A stretch of 39,547 nt of DNA from Bacillus pseudomycoides (lineage in GTDB: Bacteria > Bacillota > Bacilli > Bacillales > Bacillaceae_G). The notes beneath the pieces are model-generated. The model made no database searches. It was not told the origin of the DNA and saw only the letters and a program-made list of their open reading frames with translations. Below, piece after piece: positions 8,157 to 16,175 of this stretch; the first letter of the stretch is position 1, and every line of letters starts with the position of its first letter. The position numbers were made by a program, and so were the translations under genes. The stretch covers positions 88,621-128,167 of the forward strand of contig NZ_NVOY01000002.1 of NCBI RefSeq assembly GCF_002551005.1, read 5' to 3'.

Positions 8157-8948
8157 ATGCCATCTTTATCAGTTGAGTCGATATCTGTTGGATATAGTGA
8201 AAATTTAATTATTGATGGGTTATCTGTTGAAATACCGGAAGGGAAAATTACGACCATCATTGGTCCTAATGGATGCGGGAAATCTACGCTTCTGAAAACA
8301 GCGTCGCGTATTTTAAAAGCAAAACGAGGTACTGTTTATTTGGACGGAAAAGCAATTGAGAAACAGCCGACGAAGGAAATTGCGAAAAAGATGGCAATTT
8401 TGCCACAAACAGCAGAAGTGCCAACAGGTCTTAACGTATTTGAACTTGTTTCATATGGGCGTTTCCCACATCAAAAAGGGTTCGGCACGTTATCAGAAGA
8501 AGACTATCGTTACATTCGCTGGGCGCTTGATGTGACTGGTATGAATGAATTTGCTAATCGTCCAGCGGAGGCACTGTCAGGCGGGCAGCGCCAACGTGTT
8601 TGGATCGCGATGGCACTAGCACAAGGAACGGACTTGCTTGTACTAGATGAGCCAACAACATACCTTGATATGGCACATCAACTTGAAGTGCTGAACTTAT
8701 TAAAAAAATTAAATGAAGAAGAAGGAAGAACAATTGTGATGGTTATTCATGATCTAAATCACGCTTCTCGTTTTTCTGATCATATGATTGCGTTAAAAGA
8801 TGGCAATTTAATGAAGAAAGGAACGCCAGATGAAGTCATGACATCTGAAACGCTTCGCGAAGTGTTTGAAATCGAAGCGCAAATGGTTCCGTGTCCTGTT
8901 GGTGGCAAACCAATTTGTCTTACTTACGATTTAATGACAAGTGCGTAG
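8157..8948 (+). CDS. Iron-siderophore ABC transporter ATPase (FecE/FhuC family)
   Basis: The nucleotide-binding subunit of the importer, 263 residues. Walker A is GPNGCGKS (36-43), the signature LSGGQ is at 140-144, Walker B is LLVLDEP (160-166), and the H-loop histidine is in VMVIHDLNH near 198. All key residues are present. AGGGAG at 8141-8146 lies ten bases before the ATG. The preceding permease is 170 bases upstream only because a bcr1 element sits between them; without it the spacing would be about 15 bases, a normal compact operon. It powers import by the two FecCD subunits with the lipoprotein encoded next. Confidence 0.95.
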   Translation: MPSLSVESISVGYSENLIIDGLSVEIPEGKITTIIGPNGCGKSTLLKTASRILKAKRGTVYLDGKAIEKQPTKEIAKKMAILPQTAEVPTGLNVFELVSYGRFPHQKGFGTLSEEDYRYIRWALDVTGMNEFANRPAEALSGGQRQRVWIAMALAQGTDLLVLDEPTTYLDMAHQLEVLNLLKKLNEEEGRTIVMVIHDLNHASRFSDHMIALKDGNLMKKGTPDEVMTSETLREVFEIEAQMVPCPVGGKPICLTYDLMTSA

Positions 8949-8962
8949 ACGGGCTTAATGTT

Positions 8963-9020
8963 GTTCTAGCGGGCAGTAAATTGCTGACGATAAAGCCTAA
9001 GGTTTACTGCCCGCTAGAAC
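8963..9020 (+). repeat. Long perfect hairpin between ATPase and binding-protein genes
   Basis: GTTCTAGCGGGCAGTAAA (8963-8980) and its exact reverse complement (9003-9020) form an 18-bp perfect stem with a 22-nt loop. No T run follows, so it is not an ordinary terminator. It shares the GGGCAGT/ACTGCCC core with bcr1 elements and may be a relative or remnant. In the mRNA it could protect or separate the binding-protein message. Confidence 0.8.
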
Positions 9021-9116
9021 GGGGGGAATTTAAAATTCTATAAATTTTTATATATGGTTGTTTTGTCGAGAGAGCTCTTGCAGCACTTTCACTACAACGG
9101 ATAAGGAGAGGAAAAT

Positions 9117-10058
9117 ATGAAGAAATTCAAAGCTATCCTACTAGTTTTCGTATTAGCGATTACTTCTGTATTATTTGCTGCATGTTCTTCTGATAAGAAA
9201 GAAGAAAAGAAAGCAGACGCAAAAAGTGAAGAGCGTGTTGTCAAACATGCAAAAGGGGAAATGAAAATCCCTGCAAATCCGAAGAAAATTGCGGACTTAA
9301 GTGGGTCAACAGAAGAGTTATTAATTTTAGGTATGAAGCCGGTTATTACGGCAAATACGACGCAAGAAAAAATTGATTCACATATTGCAGGTAAATTAAA
9401 AGGCGTACAGCCAGTTGGTTCTGCTTGGGGAGATAAAATTAACATCGAAGCAGTAGCCGCTGCAAAACCGGATTTAATTTTAGTAAACAATCGTCAAGAA
9501 AAAATTTATGATCAGTTATCTAAAATTGCACCAACAGTTATGTTAAGTACTCCATTAGATCAATGGCGTCCGAAATTTGCAGAAGTAGGTAAAATCTTTG
9601 ATAAAGAACAAGAAACAGCTGCATGGTTAAAGAAATACGATGAAAAGGCAAACAAGTTACATGACCAAATCGTTGCCAAAACTGGCGATGCAAAATTCAT
9701 GGTAATGGCTGCATATCCGAATGCATTCCGTGTGTACGGTGACTATGGATACGGTAGTGTTCTATTTAAAGATTTAAAATTACCAGCAGTTAATGGTACA
9801 CCAGTAGATAAGCCGTTAGTACAATTACAAAAAGAAGCATTGATTGATTACAATCCGGATTTCTTATTGGTATTCACAACAGGTGACGGTAACCAGCGTC
9901 TAAAAGAATTCCAACAGGAAACCATCTGGAAGAATATGAACGCTGTAAAAAACAACCGCGTGTATATGATTAAAAATGAAGGTTTAAATAAAGGATATTT
10001 CCCGCTTGGTAAAGAGATGTTGTTGGACGAACTATCTACGTTTATTTTAGGAAAATAA
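9117..10058 (+). CDS. Iron-siderophore substrate-binding lipoprotein
   Basis: The extracellular receptor of the importer, 313 residues, of the helical-backbone metal-receptor (periplasmic-binding type III) family. It has a lipoprotein signal peptide with lipobox F20-A-A-C23, then a Lys/Glu-rich linker (26-40). Two lobes follow, with typical segments NPKKIADLSGSTEELLILG, EAVAAAKPDLILVNN and NMNAVKNNRVYMI. AAGGAGAGG precedes the ATG. As last gene, separated from the ATPase by an 18-bp hairpin, it may be made in excess of the membrane subunits. The sequence recalls YfmC-type citrate/hydroxamate receptors, but ligand specificity cannot be fixed. Confidence 0.92.
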   Translation: MKKFKAILLVFVLAITSVLFAACSSDKKEEKKADAKSEERVVKHAKGEMKIPANPKKIADLSGSTEELLILGMKPVITANTTQEKIDSHIAGKLKGVQPVGSAWGDKINIEAVAAAKPDLILVNNRQEKIYDQLSKIAPTVMLSTPLDQWRPKFAEVGKIFDKEQETAAWLKKYDEKANKLHDQIVAKTGDAKFMVMAAYPNAFRVYGDYGYGSVLFKDLKLPAVNGTPVDKPLVQLQKEALIDYNPDFLLVFTTGDGNQRLKEFQQETIWKNMNAVKNNRVYMIKNEGLNKGYFPLGKEMLLDELSTFILGK

Positions 10059-10066
10059 TAATGAGA

Positions 10067-10106
10067 GAGAAAATCACCTTCGTTTTTTGATGGTGATTTT
10101 CTTTTT
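10067..10106 (+). terminator. Terminator of the siderophore transporter operon
   Basis: GAAAATCACC (10069-10078) pairs with GGTGATTTTC (10092-10101), followed by TTTTT. Confidence 0.88.
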
Positions 10107-10196
10107 ATACAGTAATATACAGTCTTTCATTTCTTTCTGTTTCGCCTTTCGTTTATAATAGGAGTAAGAACGTATAATGGAGGGCGGTGAATTTTA

Positions 10197-11501
10197 ATGG
10201 CATATGTAAGCGATAAATTAAATGAAACGAAAGTGTTTAAAGACCCAGTGCATAAATATGTGCATGTGCGCGATCGCGTAATTTGGGATTTAATCGGCAC
10301 GAAAGAGTTTCAACGTCTGCGTCGCATTAAGCAGCTAGGGACGACATTTTTTACATTTCACGGTGCGGAGCATAGTCGCTTTACTCATTCACTAGGTGTC
10401 TATGAAATTATTCGCCGCATGATTGATGATGTGTTTGATGGAAGACCGGATTGGAATGCCGAAGATCGTTTGTTGTGCTTATGCGCAGCACTTCTTCACG
10501 ATGTAGGGCACGGTCCTTTTTCTCATTCATTTGAAAAAGTCTTTGAATTGAACCATGAAAAATTTACACAAGCAATTATTGTCGGCGACACAGAAATTCA
10601 CGAGGTGTTAAGCCGCGTTGATCGTGAGTTTCCGCAAAAAGTAGCGGATGTCATTGCGAAAACTTCTACTAACAAATTAGCGATTAGTATGATTTCTAGC
10701 CAAATTGACGCAGATCGTATGGACTATTTATTACGAGATGCGTATTTCACAGGTGTGAAATATGGGAACTTTGATATGGAACGAATATTACGGGTAATGC
10801 GTCCATTTAATAATCAAGTTGTGATTAAATATAGCGGGATGCATGCTGTTGAGCATTATATTATGAGCCGTTATCAAATGTACTGGCAAGTATATTTTCA
10901 TCCAGTCACGCGTAGTGCTGAAGTGATTTTAACGAAAATTTTGCACAGGGCGAAAGCGTTGCATGAACAGTACTATACATTTAAATATCATCCCGTTCAT
11001 TTCTATTCTTTATTTGAAGGAGAAGTAACGGTAGAGGATTATTTAAAGTTAGACGAGAATGTCATGTATTATTACTTCCAAGTATGGCAAGAAGAAGAGG
11101 ATGCTATTTTAAGTGATTTATGCCGCCGTTTTATGAACCGTAACTTGTTCAAATGCGTTGATTTTACGGAAAAGCATGGATTAAACAATTGGGTAGAATT
11201 AAATAGTTTATTTAAGAAGATTGGGCTTGATCCAGAATATTATTTAGTAGTAGATTCTACGTCGGATTTGCCGTATGATTTTTACCGTGCAGGTGAAGAG
11301 GAAGAACGCTTGCCGATTTTACTGCTTATGCCAAATGGAGAGCTGCGCGAGTTGTCTCGTGAGTCGGACATTGTGGAAGCAATTACAGGTAAAAAGAGAA
11401 CAGATCAGAAGCTATTCTATCCGCATGATTTACTGTATGAAGATGGACGAAAAGGAAAAGTAAAAGAAAAAATTATTCGTTTATTAGAAGGAAAAGAGTA
11501 A
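10197..11501 (+). CDS. ywfO: HD-domain phosphohydrolase, YwfO type
   Basis: A metal-dependent HD-superfamily protein of 434 residues, similar in kind to dGTPase-like HD proteins; the physiological substrate is not known to me. The metal-binding motif is visible as H64 in RFTHSLGVYE, H101-D102 in LLHDVGHGPFSH, and a later Asp in SSQIDADRMDYLLRDAYFTG. The C-terminal third (about 330-434) has no recognised domain. GGAGGGCGGTGA precedes the ATG. In B. subtilis ywfO follows rsfA, so here the siderophore operon appears inserted between two ancestral neighbours. A TATAAT at 10154-10159 or 10173-10178 may be its -10 element, but -35 matches are poor. Confidence 0.87.
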   Translation: MAYVSDKLNETKVFKDPVHKYVHVRDRVIWDLIGTKEFQRLRRIKQLGTTFFTFHGAEHSRFTHSLGVYEIIRRMIDDVFDGRPDWNAEDRLLCLCAALLHDVGHGPFSHSFEKVFELNHEKFTQAIIVGDTEIHEVLSRVDREFPQKVADVIAKTSTNKLAISMISSQIDADRMDYLLRDAYFTGVKYGNFDMERILRVMRPFNNQVVIKYSGMHAVEHYIMSRYQMYWQVYFHPVTRSAEVILTKILHRAKALHEQYYTFKYHPVHFYSLFEGEVTVEDYLKLDENVMYYYFQVWQEEEDAILSDLCRRFMNRNLFKCVDFTEKHGLNNWVELNSLFKKIGLDPEYYLVVDSTSDLPYDFYRAGEEEERLPILLLMPNGELRELSRESDIVEAITGKKRTDQKLFYPHDLLYEDGRKGKVKEKIIRLLEGKE

Positions 11502-11536
11502 GAGAAGCAGCTGTGCTGCGTCTCTTATAGCAATGA

Positions 11537-11725
11537 TTACTCTTGGTCGCTTAAGCGTTTTCCACCAATTGCGTAATGATTTTTAGACATTTCTTCAATG
11601 AATACAACGATTTTTTCTTCTGGAGCACCAGTAGTTTCACTTACTGCAGCTGTTACTTTTTCAGCAAGGGCTTTCTTTTGCTCTTCTGTGCGGCCTTCTA
11701 ACATTTTCACTGTTACGTATGGCAT
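11537..11725 (-). CDS. ywhB: 4-oxalocrotonate tautomerase family enzyme (YwhB type)
   Basis: A 62-residue tautomerase-superfamily monomer, the usual length for this family, which assembles into hexamers. The catalytic N-terminal proline is P2, exposed after removal of Met1 (MPYVTVKMLEGR). The segment EEKIVVFIEEMSKNHYAIGGKRL near the C terminus is typical. Homologues act on 2-hydroxymuconate-like substrates, but the physiological substrate in bacilli is unclear. The ORF can be extended to 11785, but AAAGGAGCG immediately precedes the ATG at 11725, and an N-terminal extension would abolish the catalytic proline. Divergent from ywhC, as in B. subtilis. Confidence 0.92.
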   Translation of the reverse strand: MPYVTVKMLEGRTEEQKKALAEKVTAAVSETTGAPEEKIVVFIEEMSKNHYAIGGKRLSDQE

Positions 11726-11834
11726 ATGTATCGCTCCTTTTATGTAGATTACAGTACTATTATAACGGATTCTTGAAAAGAACAATCAGAAAATGAAAGA
11801 TTTTTTGTTTGCATAATTAAGAAGGAGATGAAGT

Positions 11835-12509
11835 ATGGATAATTTCTTTAGATACCCATTGCATGAGTTGCCGTTGTTAGCTCTTGCAGTTGCAATGGCA
11901 CTCTCTGTACATGAGTTTGCCCATGCATATGTTGCTTATAAGTTTGGAGATTTAACGGCGAAAAACCAGGGGCGTTTAACGATATCACCCCTTTCTCATA
12001 TCGATCCGATTGGTGCGATCGCATTCTTGTTTATTGGTTTTGGATGGGCGCGCCCTGTACCGGTAAATCCGTATAACTTTAAGCGCCCGCGCCTTGCGGG
12101 GATTTGCGTTTCGATTGCGGGACCGATTAGTAATTTATTATTAGGGGCTTTCGGACTTGCTGCCTGGTATGGCTTGCTAAAATTTGGAGTGATTGAGGAA
12201 GTGCCAGTAGCAGTAGGGGAGACACTATTTCAGTTCTTTCAAATTTTTATCGGGATTAATATCGTTCTATTTGTTTTTAATTTAATACCAATCCCGCCGC
12301 TAGACGGTTATCGTGTTTTGGAGGATTTAGCGCCAAGCAATATACGTGCAAAAATGACTCAATATGAGAAATACGGTGCGATTCTTTTATTAATTCTTGT
12401 TATTACACCGTTAGATCGCTATACGATTCAACCAATATTTCAAGTTGTCATTCCGAACGTTTTAAGTATGTTGCATAGTATAATTGGACCATTATTTGGA
12501 TTGTATTAG
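11835..12509 (+). CDS. ywhC: Site-2 protease family membrane metalloprotease (YwhC, M50)
   Basis: An integral-membrane zinc metalloprotease of peptidase family M50, 224 residues with about five or six hydrophobic segments. The zinc motif H26-E27-F-A-H30 lies in the first membrane helix. The third ligand is Asp157 in NLIPIPPLDGYR. The GPISNLLLG motif (96-104) is typical. Such enzymes cleave substrates within the membrane; the target is unknown. AAGGAGATG precedes the start. ywhD follows 16 bases later, so the two are probably co-transcribed, matching the B. subtilis order. Confidence 0.93.
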   Translation: MDNFFRYPLHELPLLALAVAMALSVHEFAHAYVAYKFGDLTAKNQGRLTISPLSHIDPIGAIAFLFIGFGWARPVPVNPYNFKRPRLAGICVSIAGPISNLLLGAFGLAAWYGLLKFGVIEEVPVAVGETLFQFFQIFIGINIVLFVFNLIPIPPLDGYRVLEDLAPSNIRAKMTQYEKYGAILLLILVITPLDRYTIQPIFQVVIPNVLSMLHSIIGPLFGLY

Positions 12510-12525
12510 AAGGGGAGGTTTTCCT

Positions 12526-13035
12526 ATGACAGAGAAAAAGAAACAAATCGGTTTTAATATTATTAAAAATGACTCTACAGATGGACACGGCGGCTTTGGG
12601 GTTGGTGCATTAAGTCTTGAAAATATTTCTCCTGTTATTATTGATGTAACAGAAGGAACGGCAGTTGTGGACGTCGGAGCTATGCATGCCCGCAGTGCTG
12701 TTGAAAAAGGAATTAAATTTTTAATCAATAAAGAAGAAGTACCAAATGCAAAACCATACTGGCTCGTTTGGGTAACAATTGAGCGCACAGCAAAAGGCGC
12801 ATATTATGCAGGTGTAACTGCATGTGAAATGACAGTAGACCGTGAAATTCGCCGCGGCTATAAATCACTTCCTGAACATGTAAATAAAATGGATAAATCA
12901 TTAAAGCGTCACATTATGGTTGATCATATGGATGACTCTTCTAAAAAAGTGCTCGGAACATTCTTGAAAGAGCATAATGAAGAGCTATGGAATTCCTCTA
13001 GTGAGAAATTACGTAGTGAATTGTTAGGAGAATGA
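12526..13035 (+). CDS. ywhD: YwhD family protein of unknown function
   Basis: A soluble 169-residue protein of the YwhD family, conserved in bacilli and without a known role. It has no signal peptide or transmembrane helix. Recognisable segments are IGFNIIKNDSTDGHGGFGVG at the N terminus, PYWLVWVTIERTAKGAYYAG in the middle and HVNKMDKSLKRHIMVDHMD towards the end. The frame is open from 12484 inside ywhC, but GGGGAGG at 12512-12518 marks the ATG at 12526. It follows ywhC as in B. subtilis. Confidence 0.88.
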   Translation: MTEKKKQIGFNIIKNDSTDGHGGFGVGALSLENISPVIIDVTEGTAVVDVGAMHARSAVEKGIKFLINKEEVPNAKPYWLVWVTIERTAKGAYYAGVTACEMTVDREIRRGYKSLPEHVNKMDKSLKRHIMVDHMDDSSKKVLGTFLKEHNEELWNSSSEKLRSELLGE

Positions 13036-13037
13036 TA

Positions 13038-13072
13038 GAAACCCCTTTCTTGTTGAAAGGGGTTTTTGTTTG
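13038..13072 (+). terminator. Terminator of ywhC-ywhD
   Basis: Stem AAACCCCTTTC / GAAAGGGGTTT with loop TTGTT and a T-rich tail, directly after the ywhD stop. Confidence 0.92.
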
Positions 13073-13170
13073 TTTGAAAACATGTTTTTCATTGAATGTT
13101 GCAGGAAAATGCTGATATTTGTCAGAAATATGTATTTAAATGGAAATTCAAGAAGTTAGAGGGTGGAAAT

Positions 13171-13716
13171 ATGAGAATGCGCGGTGAGTCTATTTTTGTA
13201 AAAAGTTTAGAAGAATGTGATGCAGAAGCTATGGTGCATTTGGAATCGAAAAACCGAGATTTTTTTCAACTGTATACAGCATTACGAGAGGATGATTTTT
13301 ATACGTTAGAGGGTCAAAAGGAGCGTATTAGAAAAGGGCATGAAAAGCAGGAGCTTGATGAGCAGTATTCATTTGGTATTTATCTAAATGAAACAGAAGA
13401 ATTAATTGGGTCTGTTACATTGTCTGAAGTACTACGCGGCCCTTTGCAATGCTGTTTTATTGGATATACCTTAGACAAACATCATAATGGGAAAGGATAT
13501 ATGACGGAATCTGTTAAGCTAGTCGTGTCTTACGCGTTTGATGAATTAAAGCTTCATCGGATTGAGGCGGGCGTTATGCCGCATAATACCGGATCAATAA
13601 AAGTTTTAGAGAAATCAGGATTTCATAAAGAGGGAATTGCAAGGGAAAATGTAAAGATAAATGGAAGATGGGAAGACCATCAAGTATTAGCGATTATAAA
13701 TGATAAGGATGCATAG
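13171..13716 (+). CDS. GNAT N-acetyltransferase, RimJ/RimL type
   Basis: An acetyl-CoA-dependent acyltransferase of 181 residues. The pattern resembles ribosomal-protein-alanine acetyltransferases. The acetyl-CoA pyrophosphate loop is H104-H-N-G-K-G-Y-M-T-E, and a later NTGSIKVLEKSGF (139-151) holds the usual Asn and Ser of motif B. The reading frame is open from 13096, but GAGGGTGG at 13159-13166 points to the ATG at 13171. B. subtilis has no such gene between ywhD and pbpG as far as I recall, so it may be an accessory insertion. The acceptor substrate cannot be inferred. Confidence 0.87.
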   Translation: MRMRGESIFVKSLEECDAEAMVHLESKNRDFFQLYTALREDDFYTLEGQKERIRKGHEKQELDEQYSFGIYLNETEELIGSVTLSEVLRGPLQCCFIGYTLDKHHNGKGYMTESVKLVVSYAFDELKLHRIEAGVMPHNTGSIKVLEKSGFHKEGIARENVKINGRWEDHQVLAIINDKDA

Positions 13717-13723
13717 AAAGAAA

Positions 13724-13756
13724 GGAAAGGGAGCGGTAGAATACGCTCCCTTTTTC
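13724..13756. terminator. Bidirectional terminator between the acetyltransferase gene and pbpG
   Basis: AAAGGGAGCG (13726-13735) pairs with CGCTCCCTTT (13744-13753), with T/A runs on both sides, between two convergent genes. Confidence 0.88.
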
Positions 13757-13757
13757 G

Positions 13758-15815
13758 TTACCACGGAAAATACTTCTTCCACCAGCTTTGTTTATTTTTG
13801 TCCTTCTCTTTTAGCACTGCCTCAAATTCATCCTTCTCATCAATATGATCCATGCAGTACTCCGTTGGTTCGGTCCCTTTTACAAAATACATTTTGACAG
13901 AAACAGGGCACCCTTTCGTGGCGATTTTCCCGTTTTCAGGGTTAATGGTTAACGCGACTACATTGGCCGGTTTTTTAAAGTCTTGTTTTGGGGTTTCTTC
14001 TAACCCTTGCTCCATAATCGTAGCCCACATATTTTTTGCATAGACTTGCTCAGCTGGGTTAGAGATTGTTTTTTGTTTATCATAGCCGACCCAAACACCT
14101 GTTACGAGCTCTGGTGTAAAGCCGATCATCCAGCTATCTGTCTCGGTTGAACCGGACTTTCCAGCGTACGTGCGTGATAACTTTGGAACCAGGTTTTGCC
14201 CGGTAACGGAGGTGTAGCTACTTAGCTTTTTATTAAACATGCCCGTCATCATTTCTTCCATTACAAAGGCATTGTTCTCATCAAGAATTTGCTTATTTTC
14301 TAAATGAGCATCATACAAAATGTTGCCGTCATGATCGACCACGCGCCGAATAAATGTTGGCTTTACTTGTTTGCCGCCGTTAGCAAGCATGCCATAAGCG
14401 TTTACCATTTCAAGAGGCTTTACAGGAGATGTTCCAAGAGCAAGCGATGGGACATCTTTTAATGAACTTGTAATTCCAAATTGCTGTGCTGTTTTTACGA
14501 GTGATTCTTCTCCTAAGAAAAGGTGTGTTTTTACAGCGTATACATTGTCGGAAACAGCTAGTGCTTGCATCATTGTAATGAAGCCATCGGCGTAATAGTT
14601 TTTATAATTAGTCGGATTATATTTTGAAACACCGTCACCTAAAGTGAACACGGTATATTCACTTTTTAAGCGGGTTGCTGGTGTAAAGCCTTGCTCAAGA
14701 GCGGCGTAATATAAAAAGGGTTTAAATGTCGAACCTGGTTGCCGGTATGCCTGTGTCGCCCGGTTGAATTGGCTTTTTTTATAATCACGTCCACCGACAA
14801 GGGACATGACTTCGCCCGTTTTTGGATTCATGGATACAATAGCTGTTTCTATCTCCGTCGTACTTGGAATGGTTTCGTTTACTGTACGTTCGGAAATTTT
14901 TTGTAACTTTGGATCTAGCGTTGTGTATACGCGCAGGCCGCCGCGTGCTACCGTTTGCTCATCAAGACCAGCATCATTGATGAGAGAAGCTTGCACGGCA
15001 TCTTGAAAATAAGGTGCAATTTCTGCTACTTCTTCTTTTTCAAGCGGAGCGAAGCTGAGTTGTCCTTGTTTTGCCGCTGCTGCTTCTTTCTTTGTGATAT
15101 ATCCTTGCTCTACCATCTCATTTAAAATGATAGCTTGTCTTTCTTTTGCCCTGCTTTTATGCAAATAGGGAGAATACAAACTTGGTCCTTTTGGAATACC
15201 TGCAAGCATACTTGCCTCTGCTAAGTTTAAATCTTTCGCATTTTTGTTAAAGTAAAGACGTGCCGCTGCCTCGATTCCATAGGCACCGTGCCCGTAATAA
15301 ATGGTGTTTAAATATCCTTGTAAAATATCGTTTTTATTGTAATTCACTTCTAGGCGAACGGTGTACATTGCTTCTAACAGCTTTCGCTTCCATGTTTTAT
15401 CGTGATCCAAATATAAATTACGCGCATATTGCTGCGTAATTGTACTCGCACCCTGTACTTTTCCCATCGCTTTAATGTCGGCAATCACTGCTCCGCCTAT
15501 GCGCTTTAAATCAAAACCATGATGTTTATAAAAGCGCTGATCTTCAATAGAAAGTGTTGCTTCTCTTACGTAAGGTGAAATATGATCGAGTGACACGTTA
15601 TAGCGTTTCTGCGTTCCGTGACTTTGCCCCATAACAGAGTCGTCATTTGCATAAAAGATAGTTGTTTGCGGAACTGCAACAGGTGGTGGTCCTAAAATTT
15701 TCGCAACAAGTAACACAATGAAAATAGTAAAAACAAAGAAAAGGACACATGATAGCAGTGCAGTAAGGAAAAAGCGTCTATATTTCGCTTGTTTCTCATT
15801 TGTCGTAAGTTCCAT
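13758..15815 (-). CDS. pbpG: Class A penicillin-binding protein (PbpG type)
   Basis: A bifunctional peptidoglycan glycosyltransferase/transpeptidase of 685 residues, anchored by one N-terminal membrane helix (about 17-40). The GT51 domain carries the catalytic Glu91 in E91DQRFYKHHG, then QGASTITQQYARNLYLD (121-137) and KRKLLEA. The transpeptidase domain has S362-T-F-K365, S422-D-N424 and K553-S-G555, all intact. Codons extend to a GTG at 15827 that overlaps GAGGGGTGA, so the ATG at 15815 is the better start. In B. subtilis the equivalent between ywhD and speE is pbpG, a sigma-G forespore gene needed with pbpF for the germ-cell wall. That role is inferred here by synteny. Confidence 0.92.
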   Translation of the reverse strand: MELTTNEKQAKYRRFFLTALLSCVLFFVFTIFIVLLVAKILGPPPVAVPQTTIFYANDDSVMGQSHGTQKRYNVSLDHISPYVREATLSIEDQRFYKHHGFDLKRIGGAVIADIKAMGKVQGASTITQQYARNLYLDHDKTWKRKLLEAMYTVRLEVNYNKNDILQGYLNTIYYGHGAYGIEAAARLYFNKNAKDLNLAEASMLAGIPKGPSLYSPYLHKSRAKERQAIILNEMVEQGYITKKEAAAAKQGQLSFAPLEKEEVAEIAPYFQDAVQASLINDAGLDEQTVARGGLRVYTTLDPKLQKISERTVNETIPSTTEIETAIVSMNPKTGEVMSLVGGRDYKKSQFNRATQAYRQPGSTFKPFLYYAALEQGFTPATRLKSEYTVFTLGDGVSKYNPTNYKNYYADGFITMMQALAVSDNVYAVKTHLFLGEESLVKTAQQFGITSSLKDVPSLALGTSPVKPLEMVNAYGMLANGGKQVKPTFIRRVVDHDGNILYDAHLENKQILDENNAFVMEEMMTGMFNKKLSSYTSVTGQNLVPKLSRTYAGKSGSTETDSWMIGFTPELVTGVWVGYDKQKTISNPAEQVYAKNMWATIMEQGLEETPKQDFKKPANVVALTINPENGKIATKGCPVSVKMYFVKGTEPTEYCMDHIDEKDEFEAVLKEKDKNKQSWWKKYFPW

Positions 15816-15842
15816 TTCTTTTGTCACCCCTCATAGCATACT

Positions 15843-16111
15843 TTTATCCCGGATCAACTGGCAGTAACCCCTCGCTTCAAGATGTAGAGAGAAGCGGTGT
15901 CCAGCTCTAGCGGCTAGAATCTCCGGTCGTTTCGCCCCCTCGAACGAGGCAAAAAGCGCCTCTCTGTCGCGGGCGCGGGCGTCCTGCGATTCTGAGCGAG
16001 CCGCTTCCGCTTTTCTAAAGAAGATAGGTGGGGGGAACTGCCCGTAAAAGCCCGATTGGTTCAACTAACCTTTCATGGGGAAATCATCCATGAAAGGAAG
16101 TTTCACTTTAC
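15843..16111 (-). mobile_element. bcr1-type repeat in reverse orientation, split by another repeat
   Basis: Minus-oriented bcr1 copy. TTTAT (15843-15847) and CCCGG at 15848 open it, and GTTTCAC (16100-16106) closes it, followed by TTTAC where TTTAT is expected. The block GGGGAACTGCCCGTAAAAGC onward through GATTGGTTCAACTAA is nearly identical to the reverse complement of the copy at 7984-8126. The middle, where the intact copy has its hairpin loop, is replaced by a GC-rich repeat (15898-16016). The whole pbpG-to-phosphodiesterase gap is explained by these repeats, and the 77-codon ORF across them is not a gene. Confidence 0.75.
15898..16016 (-). repeat. GCGGAAG-family repeat nested inside a bcr1 element
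   Basis: Reverse complement closely matches 19604-19723: both run from AGAAAAGCGGAAGCGGCTCG through TCAGAATCGCAGGACG, CTTTTTGCCTCG, GGCGAAACGACCGGAGATTC and TAGCCGCT to the ACA end. It is clearly GC-richer than its surroundings. An extra few bases (AGAGAAGCGG, 15888-15897) lie beyond the shared end. Confidence 0.8.
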
Positions 16112-16142
16112 TAGTATTGAGGTTTTTGGTTGTTTTTAAACT

Positions 16143-16175
16143 AAAAAAAGAGCTTCTTATTTAAGAAAGAAGCTC
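16143..16175 (-). terminator. Terminator of the glycerophosphodiesterase gene
   Basis: GAGCTTCTT (16150-16158) pairs with AAGAAGCTC (16167-16175). On the minus strand it ends in a run of seven T. It overlaps the stop codon. Confidence 0.85.

Noticed and set aside
8963-9020. Ordinary terminator splitting the siderophore operon
   Set aside because: The stem is strong but is followed by GGGGGGAATT, not a T run.
15831-16064. 77-codon minus-strand ORF, GC-rich
   Set aside because: It lies wholly across the nested repeats, has no ribosome-binding site and encodes a low-complexity Arg/Ala-rich product unlike any known family.
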